A stretch of 64,000 nucleotides of DNA from Marinomonas hwangdonensis (GTDB lineage Bacteria > Pseudomonadota > Gammaproteobacteria > Pseudomonadales > Marinomonadaceae). How positions within the stretch are numbered: the first letter of the stretch is position 1; every line of letters starts with the position of its first letter. The DNA lies in contig NZ_RIZG01000010.1 in the NCBI RefSeq assembly GCF_003721245.1, positions 22,503 to 86,502 of the forward strand, written 5' to 3'. The notes under the pieces were generated by a model. That model did not search any database. It was not told the origin of the DNA and worked only from the letters and a program-made list of their open reading frames with translations. Shown here piece after piece: positions 26,925 to 37,164 of this stretch. The position numbers and the translations under genes were made by a program.

Positions 26925-28007
26925 ATGAAAATCTTGGTTACCGGTGGTGCCGGTTTTATTGGCAGTGCGGTTGTGCGTTATTTGCTGACTAGTACTCAGT
27001 ATTCTGTTGTAAACTTGGATAAACTGACTTATGCAGGGAATTTAGAGTCTATTCCTGAGTCGTTGCAGAATGAGCGTTATGCTTTTGAGCCGGTGGATAT
27101 TTGCGATTCGGTTGAATTGGATCGAGTGTTTCATGTACACCAGCCGGATGTAGTGATGCATTTAGCGGCGGAGAGTCATGTTGACCGTTCTATTGATGGC
27201 CCTGGTGATTTTATTCAGACCAATGTGGTGGGGACGTACACTTTATTGGAAGCGAGCCGTAAGTATTGGATGGGGCTGTCTGACGATAAAAAATCCGCGT
27301 TTCGCTTTCATCATATTTCCACTGACGAAGTGTATGGGGATTTACCGCATCCTGATGAGGTTGAGGGTGAGTTGCCCCTGTTTACGGAAACCACGCCTTA
27401 TGCACCGAGTTCGCCTTATTCTGCCAGTAAAGCCAGTTCAGACCATTTGGTTCGCGCTTGGTTACGCACTTATGGCTTACCGACGGTTGTCACTAATTGC
27501 TCGAATAACTATGGTCCCTATCACTTTCCTGAAAAGCTTATCCCTCATGTGATTTTGAATGCTTTGTCGGGTAAAGCTTTGCCGGTTTATGGCGATGGTT
27601 CGCAAATTCGTGATTGGTTGTATGTGGAAGACCATGCGCGGGCTTTGGTAAAAGTGGCGACAGAAGGCCAAGTCGGTGAGACTTATAACATTGGCGGCCA
27701 CAATGAAAAGCGCAATATTGAGGTAGTAAAGACGATTTGTGCTCTGTTGGAAGAGCTTGTTCCAACCAAACCACAAGGCGTCAATGCCTATGAAGATTTG
27801 ATCACGTATGTGAAAGACCGTCCGGGTCATGATGTGCGTTATGCTATTGATGCCAGTAAAATTGCCCATGAACTTGGGTGGAAGCCCGAAGAAACCTTTG
27901 AGACAGGTATGCGCAAAACGGTACAATGGTATTTAGACAATCCAGATTGGTGGCAACGCGTGTTAAGCGGTGACTATCAGTTACATCGTATCGGTGAGAA
28001 CGAATAA
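26925..28007 (+). CDS. rmlB: dTDP-glucose 4,6-dehydratase RmlB
   Basis: This 360-residue extended SDR has [15 protein letters not shown] at the N-terminus and [13 protein letters not shown]. The active-site triad lies in [11 protein letters not shown] and [11 protein letters not shown], followed by [14 protein letters not shown]. It forms dTDP-4-keto-6-deoxyglucose, the second step to dTDP-L-rhamnose. The ATG follows GAGAGTAATT. It begins a tight rmlB-A-C-D operon; the 100-base gap before it is A/T rich and could hold a promoter, but I see no convincing pair of boxes. Confidence 0.95.
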   Translation: MKILVTGGAGFIGSAVVRYLLTSTQYSVVNLDKLTYAGNLESIPESLQNERYAFEPVDICDSVELDRVFHVHQPDVVMHLAAESHVDRSIDGPGDFIQTNVVGTYTLLEASRKYWMGLSDDKKSAFRFHHISTDEVYGDLPHPDEVEGELPLFTETTPYAPSSPYSASKASSDHLVRAWLRTYGLPTVVTNCSNNYGPYHFPEKLIPHVILNALSGKALPVYGDGSQIRDWLYVEDHARALVKVATEGQVGETYNIGGHNEKRNIEVVKTICALLEELVPTKPQGVNAYEDLITYVKDRPGHDVRYAIDASKIAHELGWKPEETFETGMRKTVQWYLDNPDWWQRVLSGDYQLHRIGENE

Positions 28008-28017
28008 GGACTGGGGT

Positions 28018-28899
28018 ATGACAAAACGTAAAGGCATTATTTTAGCGGGCGGCAGCGGTACTCGCTTGCATCCGTTAACCTTGGCTACATCAAAACAACT
28101 GATGCCCATTTATGATAAACCAATGATCTATTACCCGTTGTCTGTGCTTATGTTGGCCGGTATTCGTGAAGTCTTAATTATTACCACGCCCGAAGATCAA
28201 GCGAGTTTTCAGCATTTGCTAGGCGATGGTCGTCAGTTTGGCGTTGAGTTGACTTATGCGGTACAGCCCTCACCCGATGGTTTGGCGCAAGCGTTTATTA
28301 TTGGTGAAGATTTCATTGGTGATGACAATGTCGCCTTGGTATTGGGTGATAATATTTTCTTTGGTCAGCATTTTTCTGAAAAATTAAAGCAAGCCTCGTC
28401 TCTTGAGAAAGGTGCGACGGTATTTGGTTATCATGTGTCTGATCCTGAACGCTTTGGTGTGGTCGCCTTCGATGAGGCGGGCAAAGCCGTCAGCATTGAA
28501 GAAAAACCAGAGAAGCCTAAGTCGCCCTATGCGGTAACAGGGTTGTATTTTTACGACAATGATGTGGTTGAGATTGCTAAAAAGATACAACCTTCTGTAC
28601 GCGGTGAGTTAGAAATTACCGATGTGAACTTGGCGTATCTGCATCGTGGTGATTTGCATGTGTCTTTACTGGGGCGAGGCTTTGCTTGGCTAGACACGGG
28701 AACGCATGATTCTTTGTTGGAAGCGGGTCAGTTTGTGCAAACGGTTGAGCATCGCCAAGGTCTGAAAGTGGCGTGCTTAGAAGAAATTGCTTACCGTCAG
28801 AAGTGGATCACCAAAGCCCAGCTGGTGGCTTCTGGCCATGCGCTGAAAAAAACCGGTTATGGTCAGTATTTGCTAAAAGTCGCTGATGGTTATCAGTAA
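28018..28899 (+). CDS. rmlA: Glucose-1-phosphate thymidylyltransferase RmlA
   Basis: The 293-residue protein begins [19 protein letters not shown], the nucleotidyltransferase signature, followed by [17 protein letters not shown] and [11 protein letters not shown]. It makes dTDP-glucose from dTTP and glucose-1-P, the first step of rhamnose synthesis, and is usually inhibited by dTDP-rhamnose. The start at 28018 has AAGGA 6 bases before it, overlapping the end of rmlB; an ATG-equivalent at 27970 would lie inside rmlB and is rejected. Confidence 0.95.
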   Translation: MTKRKGIILAGGSGTRLHPLTLATSKQLMPIYDKPMIYYPLSVLMLAGIREVLIITTPEDQASFQHLLGDGRQFGVELTYAVQPSPDGLAQAFIIGEDFIGDDNVALVLGDNIFFGQHFSEKLKQASSLEKGATVFGYHVSDPERFGVVAFDEAGKAVSIEEKPEKPKSPYAVTGLYFYDNDVVEIAKKIQPSVRGELEITDVNLAYLHRGDLHVSLLGRGFAWLDTGTHDSLLEAGQFVQTVEHRQGLKVACLEEIAYRQKWITKAQLVASGHALKKTGYGQYLLKVADGYQ

Positions 28900-28939
28900 A
28901 AGGCCATCAATAAAAGGCTATCTATAAAAGGTAAGTGTG

Positions 28940-29476
28940 ATGAATGTTATCAAAACCACGATCGATGGTGCGTTGATTATTGAGCCTAAGGTGTTTGGCG
29001 ATGAGCGCGGCTTTTTTTTGGAAACGTTTCAGGCAGAACGTTATAAAGCACTGGCCGGAATTGATTTACGCTTTGTGCAAGATAATCACTCACGTTCTGG
29101 TAAAAACGTGCTGCGCGGTTTGCATTTTCAAAAGACCAAACCACAGGGTAAGTTAGTGCGTGTGGTGCGTGGTGAAGTGTTTGATGTGGCGGTCGACATC
29201 CGCAGAGGTTCACCTACTTATGGACAGTGGGCTGGGGTAATTTTATCAGAAGAGAACAAGCGTCAGTTTTGGGTGCCACCGGGTTTGGCCCATGGTTTTG
29301 TGGTGTTGTCGGACGTGGCGGATTTCGAATATAAATGCACAGATTATTATGACCCGAGCGATGAAGGCTGTCTGATGTGGAATGATCCTACTGTCGATAT
29401 AGACTGGCCAGAAGGCATTGAACCGATTTTATCGGCCAAAGACAAAGAGGGCCTAACATTGGGTGAATTATTTTAG
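28940..29476 (+). CDS. rmlC: dTDP-4-dehydrorhamnose 3,5-epimerase RmlC
   Basis: This cupin-fold epimerase has 178 residues. EPKVFGDERGFFLETFQ and FVQDNHSRSGKNVLRGLHFQ contain the substrate-binding residues and the active-site histidine, and WVPPGLAHGFVVLSD follows. The ATG at 28940 is preferred over the GTG three bases earlier because AAGG lies about 8 bases upstream. Immediately before it, related AAAAGGC(C/T)ATC segments occur around 28900-28925. The stop codon abuts the rmlD start. Confidence 0.95.
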   Translation: MNVIKTTIDGALIIEPKVFGDERGFFLETFQAERYKALAGIDLRFVQDNHSRSGKNVLRGLHFQKTKPQGKLVRVVRGEVFDVAVDIRRGSPTYGQWAGVILSEENKRQFWVPPGLAHGFVVLSDVADFEYKCTDYYDPSDEGCLMWNDPTVDIDWPEGIEPILSAKDKEGLTLGELF

Positions 29477-30349
29477 ATGCGTATTTTACTCACCGGTAAA
29501 AATGGCCAGCTTGGCCGTTGTTTCCAAGATGTATTAACAGGAACGGATCATGCGTTATTTGCTTATGGTTCGGCTGAATTAAATATCGCTGACGCTCAGC
29601 AGGTTGCTGAGGTTGTCCAACAGGTAAAACCGGATATCATTGTTAACGCTGCAGCTTATACCACGGTTGACAAGGCAGAAACTGATTCAGGCAATGCTTA
29701 CCTGGTGAATGCCACAGGGCCTGAACTGCTTGCCAAGCAAGCGGCTGATTTAGACATTCCTTTTGTGCATGTTTCCACCGATTACGTTTTTGATGGTGAG
29801 GCGGTCGAACCCTATTTGCCGACCGATGAGACCAATCCACAAGGGGTTTATGGTGCCTCTAAATTAGCGGGTGAGCGTGCCGTAAAAGCCGCCTGCGAGA
29901 AATACATTATTTTGCGGACGGCTTGGGTATTTAGCGAATACGGTAATAACTTTGTGAAGACCATGGTGCGTTTGGCGAGAGAGCGAGATGCATTAAGCGT
30001 AGTGGCCGACCAATACGGTTGCCCTACCTACGCGGGTGATTTGGCTAAGGCGATTTTGCACATTTGTGAACAACATGAGCATGACAAGCCCTTAGTTTGG
30101 GGGACGTATCATTACTGTGGTGACACGCCGACTAGCTGGCATGGTTTTGCTCGCGCAATTTTTGCCAAAGCCGAGGTGTTGGGTGTTATTGATAAGCGTC
30201 CGCAACTGAAGGCGATTAGCTCGGACCAGTACCCTACGCCTGCGAAGCGACCTGAATATTCCGTTATGAAAGATGAGAATTTATCTTTACTTGGAATAAC
30301 ACCTTCAGATTGGTTTGCTGGCTTGCGTTCTGTTTTAAATAGAATATAG
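29477..30349 (+). CDS. rmlD: dTDP-4-dehydrorhamnose reductase RmlD
   Basis: This 290-residue SDR has LLTGKNGQLGRCFQ, VNAAAYTTVDKAE, HVSTDYVFDG and the YxxxK in YGASKLAGE. It reduces the 4-keto group to give dTDP-L-rhamnose. It starts at the base after the rmlC stop. Its C-terminal 75 residues are the template that identifies the decayed copy at 20400-20660. Confidence 0.95.
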   Translation: MRILLTGKNGQLGRCFQDVLTGTDHALFAYGSAELNIADAQQVAEVVQQVKPDIIVNAAAYTTVDKAETDSGNAYLVNATGPELLAKQAADLDIPFVHVSTDYVFDGEAVEPYLPTDETNPQGVYGASKLAGERAVKAACEKYIILRTAWVFSEYGNNFVKTMVRLARERDALSVVADQYGCPTYAGDLAKAILHICEQHEHDKPLVWGTYHYCGDTPTSWHGFARAIFAKAEVLGVIDKRPQLKAISSDQYPTPAKRPEYSVMKDENLSLLGITPSDWFAGLRSVLNRI

Positions 30350-30373
30350 CGTACTGTAAACCGTGTCATTGCG

Positions 30374-30412
30374 ATTCGCTGCTCTCTTATATTGCTTACC
30401 AGAGCAGCGAAT
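30374..30412. terminator. Perfect 12-bp hairpin between convergent rmlD and GT2 genes
   Basis: ATTCGCTGCTCT (30374-30385) pairs with AGAGCAGCGAAT (30401-30412) across a 15-base loop. It lies between two converging transcription units, so a bidirectional terminator is likely, although no T tract follows on either side. Confidence 0.6.
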
Positions 30413-30419
30413 GGTTATG

Positions 30420-31208
30420 TCAGCGTTTTATATAGCCATTGTCACACACTGATTTGCCTTCTTTTACTTTTCTTTCGTATAACTCGCCACTTATCTTCCA
30501 ATCCTCATCCCTGTCTTTCGTAGGATGGTGCAGATGGTATTGAATTGTCTGGAATTTTGAGCACTGTAGCTTGACACCAATCAAGGTTAAGCGCCTTTCT
30601 ATATCCGTATCTTCACCAAACAAGGGGCGAGTAAAATCTTCATCAAATCCGTTTATTTCAATCATCTTTTCTTTGAAGACACTGAAGTTACATCCAAGAA
30701 CCCCAGTTTTCCGCCAAGAAATAAAAAATGGGAAACGGATAGCTGATTCTAAATGGCCGGTTTTTGTAAATAAAAGTTTCATGAAAGAGAGGTATTTGAA
30801 ATCTTTTGTTTTGACTAATCTTTCTGACGTTTTAGGATCCAGCATTACCCGTCGACCAAACAGACAAACATTCGGCTTAGCATTTTTAACATGATCTTCC
30901 ACAAAATTCTTATCAAGGATGCAGTCACCGTCAATAAAAATTAAATACTCACCATCAGCAACACGCATGGCCTTGTTCAATAAGATGTTTTTTCTGAAGC
31001 CATTATCTTCTTGGCTGATGTGTTTTATTTCAAAGGGGAAATTTCTTTCCTTTTCCTCTAAAAAATGTTTGACCATTGGTGAACAGTCGTCTTCAGCAAT
31101 AATGACTTGGAAGTCTCTAAATGTTTGATTTTCTAGCGATTTGAAAATTAATTCGAGGAAGTCAACTCGCTTATAAACCGCAATAATAAGAGATACTTTA
31201 TTTTTCAT
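30420..31208 (-). CDS. GT2 glycosyltransferase
   Basis: The 262-residue GT-A enzyme opens KVSLIIAVYKRVDFLELIFK. It has IIAEDDCSP, the DxD-containing YLIFIDGDCILDKNFVEDH, and a C-terminal GFDEDFTRPLFGEDTDIERRL block as in galactosyl/N-acetylhexosaminyl transferases. The start was set at 31208, where AAGG lies 8 bases upstream. It overlaps the end of waaL by 11 bases, so the two are co-expressed on the reverse strand. It could act on the LPS core or on the O unit; the sequence does not decide. Confidence 0.8.
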   Translation of the reverse strand: MKNKVSLIIAVYKRVDFLELIFKSLENQTFRDFQVIIAEDDCSPMVKHFLEEKERNFPFEIKHISQEDNGFRKNILLNKAMRVADGEYLIFIDGDCILDKNFVEDHVKNAKPNVCLFGRRVMLDPKTSERLVKTKDFKYLSFMKLLFTKTGHLESAIRFPFFISWRKTGVLGCNFSVFKEKMIEINGFDEDFTRPLFGEDTDIERRLTLIGVKLQCSKFQTIQYHLHHPTKDRDEDWKISGELYERKVKEGKSVCDNGYIKR

Positions 31209-32472
31209 CTTTAAGACCTTTTTGGAGAGAGGGTACCTTATCGTTTTCATTTAAAATATACAGTGCGGCAAAGAGTATCAAATAGAATGTCGTTGAGCCA
31301 TAGGAGTAAAGTTCGCTGTGGAAAAATTGAATAGAAAGAAACGCCAATGAGCTAACTAACGCCGCTAAAGGGTATTTTCTGTCTTCAAACGGTATCTTTT
31401 GTATTCTTTTTATAAAGTAAAGCAGGCACACAGCCATGCTTGTTATATAAATAATGAAAAAAATAATCCCTGTTTCGACGTGTATTTGCAAGTAGCTATT
31501 ATGATAATCCCCCATGTGATGAATCACATAGTGGTATTTTGCTTTATAGGAATCGTCTTGTTTATCATAGAAGTTTTTATACAAAGCACTTGCTTGCTTT
31601 GCCCCTGTACCAAAGATAAATTGTTCTTTTGAAAAATCCCACCCCGTCTTCCAGAGATTTAATCTAGTTTTATTAGAAATATCGTTTTGAGTGTCGGCTA
31701 TAGACGCTATTTGATTTTTAATTGTGTCTATATTGTCGTATGTTTTAAGAAAAGTAACGCTGGATAACATAATTAGTAGTAACAGACTAAACGCTAGCCA
31801 TCTTTGTTTTAAAAAAAACAACCCTATAATAATAAAACACACCCCAATAAATACGCCTAACCATGCTCCTCGCATTTCTGTCATCAATACCGCCCAAGCA
31901 AGAGTAAGCGCCGTGCCGAGTAATATGAGCTTTCCTATATTGGATCTAAGGTTGAAAGTAAAACGAGATTGAATTATGTATGCTAGAGATGCCAGTAGTA
32001 AAACAACAAGCATATCAGCTGTTCGACCTATACTATGGAATCCATGAAATCCTCCATAAGGTTGATTTTTATATATTCCATAAAAAATAGCGATAAAGGC
32101 AGAGGCATACACCATGATCAATAAGAAAATCATTTCCTTTTTGCTTTTAACAAAACAAGCCAAAGGAAGAATTATAATCATGAACCTAAATTGTTGTAAA
32201 AATTCTATAGATCCAATGACACCGTTTTCTGAAAAAAAGCCTAAGATAAAACCTGAGATATAAGGCCCAATAAACAGCCATACATATTTTTTTTCTCTAA
32301 AAAATGCTTTGTTAAAAAATGCGATATAGATTATAGAGGTAACGAAAGATAGAAGGAAAAAAATATTTATTAATGCTTTCGATTGAAACGAAATGACAAA
32401 TAAGAGTGATAAAAAAGTGAGCCCAAGAAATTCTAGGGCCTTTTTTGCTCCCCATCCCTTACTGCTAAACAT
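31198..32472 (-). CDS. waaL: O-antigen ligase WaaL family
   Basis: This 424-residue membrane protein has about 11-12 helices. TEMRGAWLGVFIG (about residue 205) carries the conserved arginine, and a large periplasmic loop ends in HHMGDYHNSYLQIHVETG with the conserved histidine of the Wzy_C/WaaL family. It would join polymerised O antigen from undecaprenyl-PP to lipid A-core. The alternative, a Wzy polymerase of the same superfamily, cannot be excluded by sequence, but the separate wzy candidate at 19167 favours ligase. Confidence 0.78.
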   Translation of the reverse strand: MFSSKGWGAKKALEFLGLTFLSLLFVISFQSKALINIFFLLSFVTSIIYIAFFNKAFFREKKYVWLFIGPYISGFILGFFSENGVIGSIEFLQQFRFMIIILPLACFVKSKKEMIFLLIMVYASAFIAIFYGIYKNQPYGGFHGFHSIGRTADMLVVLLLASLAYIIQSRFTFNLRSNIGKLILLGTALTLAWAVLMTEMRGAWLGVFIGVCFIIIGLFFLKQRWLAFSLLLLIMLSSVTFLKTYDNIDTIKNQIASIADTQNDISNKTRLNLWKTGWDFSKEQFIFGTGAKQASALYKNFYDKQDDSYKAKYHYVIHHMGDYHNSYLQIHVETGIIFFIIYITSMAVCLLYFIKRIQKIPFEDRKYPLAALVSSLAFLSIQFFHSELYSYGSTTFYLILFAALYILNENDKVPSLQKGLKDEK

Positions 32473-32655
32473 GCATCTCGCCTTAGAAAACTAAACAGAA
32501 TTGTGTATAAAATTGGTCATTTATTTTACAGTAAATTGAACAGTGAGGCATCTACTATTACAAGGTTGGATCTGTTTAATTGTATGTGAAGATGGCGATT
32601 TCGCACGGCTCAACGAGAAGCTTGATCAATGTGTCCTACGCGTTAGTAGACGCAC

Positions 32656-32686
32656 AAAAAAAGGCCATCGTGTGATGGCCTTTTTT
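32656..32686 (-). terminator. Rho-independent terminator downstream of the PPIase gene
   Basis: GGCCATC (32663-32669) pairs with GATGGCC (32674-32680) around GTGT, flanked by seven A on the left and six T on the right, so it can work on both strands. It separates the PPIase gene from waaL. The remainder of 32473-32767 shows no gene. Confidence 0.9.
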
Positions 32687-32767
32687 GTTTGTTGATTTCG
32701 ACTTATTTGGTTTGACTTGTTCGGTTTAATTTTTTAAGTCTGACTTATTCGGTTTAACTGGCAGCGC

Positions 32768-33493
32768 TTATTCTGTCGCCGCTGTGTCTTCTTTGACTAT
32801 GTTGTGCAGTTCCACCACAAATTTCAATGCGGCGTGTGGAGGGATTGGGCCTGTGCCACCTGGGCCATAGGCTAGGTCAGCAGGGATGTAGAGTTCGTAT
32901 TTAGATCCGACTGTCATCAGTTGTAGGCCTTCTGTCCAACCTGGGATGACGCCGTCCAGTGGGAAGGAGATGGATTCGCCGCGCTGGTATGAGCTGTCAA
33001 ATACGCTGCCGTCTACTAGGCTGCCTTCGTAATCCACTTCTACTGTGTCTGTGGCGCTAGGTTTGTCTCCTGTGCCTTCGGTGATGACTTTGTACAGTAG
33101 GCCGGATTCCGTTTTCATCACGCCGTCTTCGGCTTCTTTTTCACTCAACCAGGCGGTCGACGCGGCTTTGGCTTCTTCTGCGGCTTTTTGTTCTTCAAGC
33201 TGGGCTTTTTCCATTTGTTCTTGCTGGTAGGCTTGAATGGTCTGTGTGACTTCTTCCATGGTCATTTTGCCGTCTTTACCAGCAAAGGCGTCTTGGAAAC
33301 CTGCCATAAAGGTCGTCATATCCAGTTCCGCAAAGTCTTGTGCCATGCGTGAGCCAAACATGGTGCCTATGCTGTAGCCTAGGCGTTGTTCTTGTGAATC
33401 AAGTTGAATGGCATGGTTGTCTGCGTAGGCAAAAGAAACGGAGGACATGACCAGCGCAGCAATAAGTGTTTTTTTCATAGCTATTTTTTTCAT
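32768..33493 (-). CDS. Exported FKBP-type peptidyl-prolyl isomerase (FkpA/Mip family)
   Basis: The 241-residue protein has a signal peptide (MKKTLIAALVMSSVSFAYA, cleaved before DNHAIQ). An N-terminal helical dimerisation domain follows (QRLGYSIGTMFGSRMAQDF to about 115), then a charged linker and the FKBP domain (DTVEVDYEGSLVDGSVFDSS, FPLDGVIPGWTEGLQLM, YGPGGTGPIPPHAALKFVVEL). It assists folding of periplasmic or outer-membrane proteins. A second ATG at 33478 would shorten the signal peptide's basic end by five residues; neither start has a strong ribosome site. Confidence 0.9.
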   Translation of the reverse strand: MKKIAMKKTLIAALVMSSVSFAYADNHAIQLDSQEQRLGYSIGTMFGSRMAQDFAELDMTTFMAGFQDAFAGKDGKMTMEEVTQTIQAYQQEQMEKAQLEEQKAAEEAKAASTAWLSEKEAEDGVMKTESGLLYKVITEGTGDKPSATDTVEVDYEGSLVDGSVFDSSYQRGESISFPLDGVIPGWTEGLQLMTVGSKYELYIPADLAYGPGGTGPIPPHAALKFVVELHNIVKEDTAATE

Positions 33494-33928
33494 AAGGAAA
33501 GGTGTTCCATTATTTGTGGGTTTATCACTTAGTGATGTTATGCATTAAGACGGAATATGACTGCCTGTGTTGTTTAAGAACCAAATTGTACGTCTTGTGT
33601 TTTGCAACATCAGATCCGTTGATACTGTTCTATCATAAGGCAGGGCTTGGATGCCAATCTTATGTGATCAGTTTATCAAAGTGACCCCTTCACCTGTACA
33701 CTTTGTTTGCTGCAAAACACAAGTCGTGTAAGCAGAGTAAGCGGTGTGGGTTTGGGAAAACAATCGGTTTTACATAAGCTTGACAGTGTTTGCAGAAGGG
33801 CTTTGGTAAACCTTGGGACTTTTACACCTCACTGACTTTTCTTGCACCTAGGGCGTTAGACGGCGACCCCGTTCAGGGTCGCTGTGGTTATGGGTTACTT
33901 TGATTATGGGGCGCCGCGGTTATGTGGG
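33494..33928. other. Gene-free region with an inverted 20-bp pair
   Basis: This 435-base stretch holds no convincing gene. ACGTCTTGTGTTTTGCAACA at 33590-33609 recurs inverted at 33708-33727 with 18 of 20 bases the same. GCGACCC (33863-33869) and GGGTCGC (33876-33882) form a short hairpin just past the chemoreceptor stop, a weak terminator candidate without a T tract. Confidence 0.6.
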
Positions 33929-35554
33929 TTAGGAGGCAAAACGGAATTGCTTGATTTTTTGGCTTAGGTCGTTGGTCATTTGGGCGATCATGGCGCTGCC
34001 GTCGGAGACTTGTTGGGCGTCTTCGAGGACTTTTTCAGACACTTGACGTATGCCGATGATGTTGTTGTTGATCTCTTCTGCGACGCTGCCTTGCTGTTCT
34101 GCTGCGGAGGCAATTTGGTGGCTGCGGTCAGAGACGTCGTCTACTTGGGTGAGCATGTTGTTGAGGTTTTCCGCGGCGACGTGCATGCGGTCGGCGCCGC
34201 GTTCTGCTTGCTCTGTGCTGGTGGCCATAGAGGTTGACGCGACTTTCGACTGTTGCTGCAGTTTTTCAATGATGGTGCGAATTTCCACAGTGGAGCCTTG
34301 GGTGCGGCTGGCAAGCGAGCGCACTTCGTCGGCGACGACAGCAAAACCGCGGCCCAGTTCACCCGCGCGGGCGGCTTCAATGGCGGCGTTGAGTGCGAGT
34401 AAGTTGGTTTGTTCCGAGATATCGCCAATCACGCCCAGTACAGAGTCGATGTTGCCAGTTTGTTGGAGCAATTGAATGATGACGTCGTTGGCGCCTTCGA
34501 TGTTTTTGGTGAGGCTTTGAATGTCTTCATTGGTGGCGTTCAAGTCTTGGCTGCTTTGGCGGGTGATGACTTGTACTGTCTGAGTGGCGTTGGCGGTGTC
34601 TTTAGCGTGCTGCGCCACGTCTTTAATGGAGTAAGACATTTCGTTCATGGCGGTGGCGAGCAACTCGACTTCTTGGAATTGCTGATCCATGCCTTTTTTG
34701 GTGTGCAGGCTGTTACTTTGCATCTGGATGCAGACGGCTTGCAGTTCGGTAATAGCGCGATCGACGTCCCCTAGGGTGTCGTTAAGTGCGTTTGACACGC
34801 GATTGGCCGCGTTGGCCAAAAGGCCGATCTCATCTCCCCTTTGCATGTCTAAATGCACTGTCATATCGCCTTCTGACAAGCGTTGTAGGTGTTCGGTGAC
34901 GGTATTGAGTGGTCGGGTGATGTTACGCACGATTAGGATACTGCTGATGATAGCAATCAGTACCAGCAATAATTCAATGCCGGCGGTTTGCTGTGCCGAC
35001 GCCCAAAAAATAGTCAATACATCGCTGTAAAGCACACCACTGCCAATCACCCAACCCCATGGTTGGTAGCCTTTGACATAGGAGACCTTGTTTTCTGGGC
35101 GTTCGACTTGGGGGCCTTTGTAAGCGTATTCCACAAAACCTTCGCCACTTTTTTTCACCTCGGACACCATGGCTTGCCAGTGAGGAATGCCGTTGGCGTC
35201 GGTGACGTTCGTCATGTCTTTACCTGCCAGTTGCGGTTTAAAGGGGTGCATGAGTAAGACGGCGTTCATGTCGTTGACCCAGAAGTAGCCATCGTCTCCA
35301 AAGCGTAGGGCCGCCAGCGCGGCGAGCGCCGATTGCTTGGCTTGTTCTTCACCGATTATGGCGCTTTGATCACCGTAGTATTTGACCAGCGAGTGGGCGT
35401 TGTCGACTTGTTCTTTGACGTGTAGTTTGCGGGCGTTGACCAGCTCGTGGTAGAGCTCGCTGTAGGTGATGACGCTGAACGCGATGAGTAATGCGACAAG
35501 GGCGCCGATCAGCCCCCACAATTTGTAACTGACTTTGATCGAGCTGAGTTTCAT
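33929..35554 (-). CDS. Methyl-accepting chemotaxis protein with single Cache sensor
   Basis: This 541-residue chemoreceptor has a first membrane helix (about 13-33) and a periplasmic single-Cache domain ([20 protein letters not shown] and [15 protein letters not shown], the sCache_2 hallmarks). A second helix (about 190-210), a HAMP domain and a long coiled-coil signalling part follow, with the hairpin tip [19 protein letters not shown]. sCache_2 receptors often bind small carboxylates, but no ligand can be read here. No CheW-binding anomaly or pentapeptide tether is visible at the C-terminus. Monocistronic. Confidence 0.93.
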   Translation of the reverse strand: MKLSSIKVSYKLWGLIGALVALLIAFSVITYSELYHELVNARKLHVKEQVDNAHSLVKYYGDQSAIIGEEQAKQSALAALAALRFGDDGYFWVNDMNAVLLMHPFKPQLAGKDMTNVTDANGIPHWQAMVSEVKKSGEGFVEYAYKGPQVERPENKVSYVKGYQPWGWVIGSGVLYSDVLTIFWASAQQTAGIELLLVLIAIISSILIVRNITRPLNTVTEHLQRLSEGDMTVHLDMQRGDEIGLLANAANRVSNALNDTLGDVDRAITELQAVCIQMQSNSLHTKKGMDQQFQEVELLATAMNEMSYSIKDVAQHAKDTANATQTVQVITRQSSQDLNATNEDIQSLTKNIEGANDVIIQLLQQTGNIDSVLGVIGDISEQTNLLALNAAIEAARAGELGRGFAVVADEVRSLASRTQGSTVEIRTIIEKLQQQSKVASTSMATSTEQAERGADRMHVAAENLNNMLTQVDDVSDRSHQIASAAEQQGSVAEEINNNIIGIRQVSEKVLEDAQQVSDGSAMIAQMTNDLSQKIKQFRFAS

Positions 35555-35724
35555 GTGTTATCCCTTCTTTTCCGTCACTGGAAGTTCATGATGAATGGTG
35601 CATTTATAAGCGGGAATTATGGGATCTGGGGTGGTTTAATACTATGACACGGATCAATAAGCTGATTAAGAAGTGCCCTTAGGTGAAGATTTTGTGACGG
35701 TTTTCTGACGTTTTGTTGGCTTGC

Positions 35725-36708
35725 TTAGAAGCCTTGCGCGGATTCTTGGATGTGGAGCCAGTCGGTGAGAGCTTGGTAGTAAGCTTGGCGAGCGGGTAGC
35801 GCGGATAAGGCAAGGTCGTGAAAGCCTTGTGGGATAGTGACTTGGGTTAGATCAGTGAAGGTTGTTTCGGCGGCGGCTTGCATGCTGTCGACATCGAGCA
35901 CGCCATCCCCTTGTTGGGTTTCGGCCACGGTTAATTTGCCGATGGTGCTGGTGTTAGAGCGACACAGTAAAGTGGGCAGGTGTAGGCGTTGGTTGGCTAG
36001 ATAGCGCTGGGCGTGGATGACTTCTTTGAGCCAATGAAAGGATAAGTCAAAGCCTTGGGCGGGTTTCCAGTCTAGTCGGTAGTGCCATTCTCCGCCAAAT
36101 TTATGGTGAATGCTTTGGGCATACAGGGTGAACTTTTTTGCGCGTAAATACGAAAAGGGCAATAACCCCACCAGAATGCGAATTGGCCAACTGAGTCGTT
36201 TTAGTATTTTAGGGGGAAAAGGCAAGGCCAAAAACGGGCTGTTAAGCATGAGCCCACGCACCGTCGGTAAGCCCTTGTGGTGGCGCTGGGCTAAGTAGGT
36301 AGAGACGATTAAACCACCGGTTGAGTGTGCCAGCATGACCACGTCTGTGATGCCGTCTTGCTTTAACGTGGCAAGGGCGATGTTGAGGTCTTGCTGGTAT
36401 TGGTCGATTGAATCGCACCAGTTGGGTGGGGTGGAGGGGCGGATAGAGCGACCATAACCTTGCAAATCCATGGCGTAAAAACGATAGCCTAAGCTGACCA
36501 GATGTTCTGCCAGCTCAGTTTGAAAGAAGTAATCGGTGTAACCGTGTACATACAAGATGGCTTTGGTGGCGCTCGGGTTGCCCACATGGTGAACCAAGGT
36601 GGTGTGAACCTGATTCACAGGGGCAGTGCTGTGGCGATTAGCAAACGCAAAAGTACGGGCTCGGTAATCGCTCCCTAGTAGGTCTTGCTCTTCGTGCAGT
36701 AAGGACAT
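35725..36708 (-). CDS. Alpha/beta hydrolase (lysophospholipase/monoglyceride lipase-like)
   Basis: The 327-residue protein has the oxyanion block YVHGYTDYFF and the nucleophile elbow AHSTGG (G-x-S-x-G-like with His in the first place). DLQGYGRS is in the usual position, and a late histidine in IPQGFHDLALS completes the triad. No signal peptide. The ATG at 36708 directly follows the hlyU stop (one base between), so the two genes form an operon; the TTG at 36717 would overlap hlyU. Confidence 0.8.
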   Translation of the reverse strand: MSLLHEEQDLLGSDYRARTFAFANRHSTAPVNQVHTTLVHHVGNPSATKAILYVHGYTDYFFQTELAEHLVSLGYRFYAMDLQGYGRSIRPSTPPNWCDSIDQYQQDLNIALATLKQDGITDVVMLAHSTGGLIVSTYLAQRHHKGLPTVRGLMLNSPFLALPFPPKILKRLSWPIRILVGLLPFSYLRAKKFTLYAQSIHHKFGGEWHYRLDWKPAQGFDLSFHWLKEVIHAQRYLANQRLHLPTLLCRSNTSTIGKLTVAETQQGDGVLDVDSMQAAAETTFTDLTQVTIPQGFHDLALSALPARQAYYQALTDWLHIQESAQGF

Positions 36709-36709
36709 G

Positions 36710-36997
36710 TTAGCCAAAAATCTTATCGCCCAGTTGATCTATGGTGAGCTTGGTTTTGCGTAGGGTGATTTCGATGCATTCATCGCGGTTTGGCATCAGG
36801 TCTGAGCGGATGAATTGGTGGGTTTTTTGTTCCTCGCCTTCGCCTTTGGTGATGATGGCGGCCACGCGGTATTGTCCACCGTCTTTCATTGGCGCAGGCT
36901 GGATGTGAAAGCCTTGGTATTCAATGGTGTCTTCGGTTTTTTCCGCCGCACTGGGAGCGCCAGCAAACAAGCCTTTTAGGCCAGATAAAATACCCAT
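36710..36997 (-). CDS. hlyU: HlyU-family protein
   Basis: The 95-residue protein begins MGILSGLKGLFAG. The family core follows: EYQGFHIQPAPMKDGGQYRVAAIIT and HQFIRSDLMPNRDECIEITL. HlyU members are annotated as transcription regulators after Vibrio HlyU, yet this short form has no recognisable HTH, so its molecular role is open. AGGAG lies 7 bases before the ATG at 36997, which decides the start. It precedes the hydrolase gene by one base. Confidence 0.85.
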   Translation of the reverse strand: MGILSGLKGLFAGAPSAAEKTEDTIEYQGFHIQPAPMKDGGQYRVAAIITKGEGEEQKTHQFIRSDLMPNRDECIEITLRKTKLTIDQLGDKIFG

Positions 36998-37164
36998 GTG
37001 TTTTCTCCTGTGATTTTCTTTATGGTTACCCTGTGATTTTTTATGGTAACCCTTGGCTTTGTTTATGTTAACAGAGTCGCGCCGAAAACCCATTCCTAAT
37101 GAGATGGAACAATTTAAGGTATACTGGCGCGTACATTGTTAGATCATTATAGGAATAGAATACC

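Noticed and set aside
33502..33684. 60-codon frame in the gap after the PPIase gene
   Set aside because: No ribosome site, Cys/Tyr/Leu-rich random-like composition, no motif.
34050..34475. 141-residue forward frame within the chemoreceptor gene
   Set aside because: Antisense shadow of the conserved MCP signalling domain, Ser/Ala/Cys-rich, no ribosome site.
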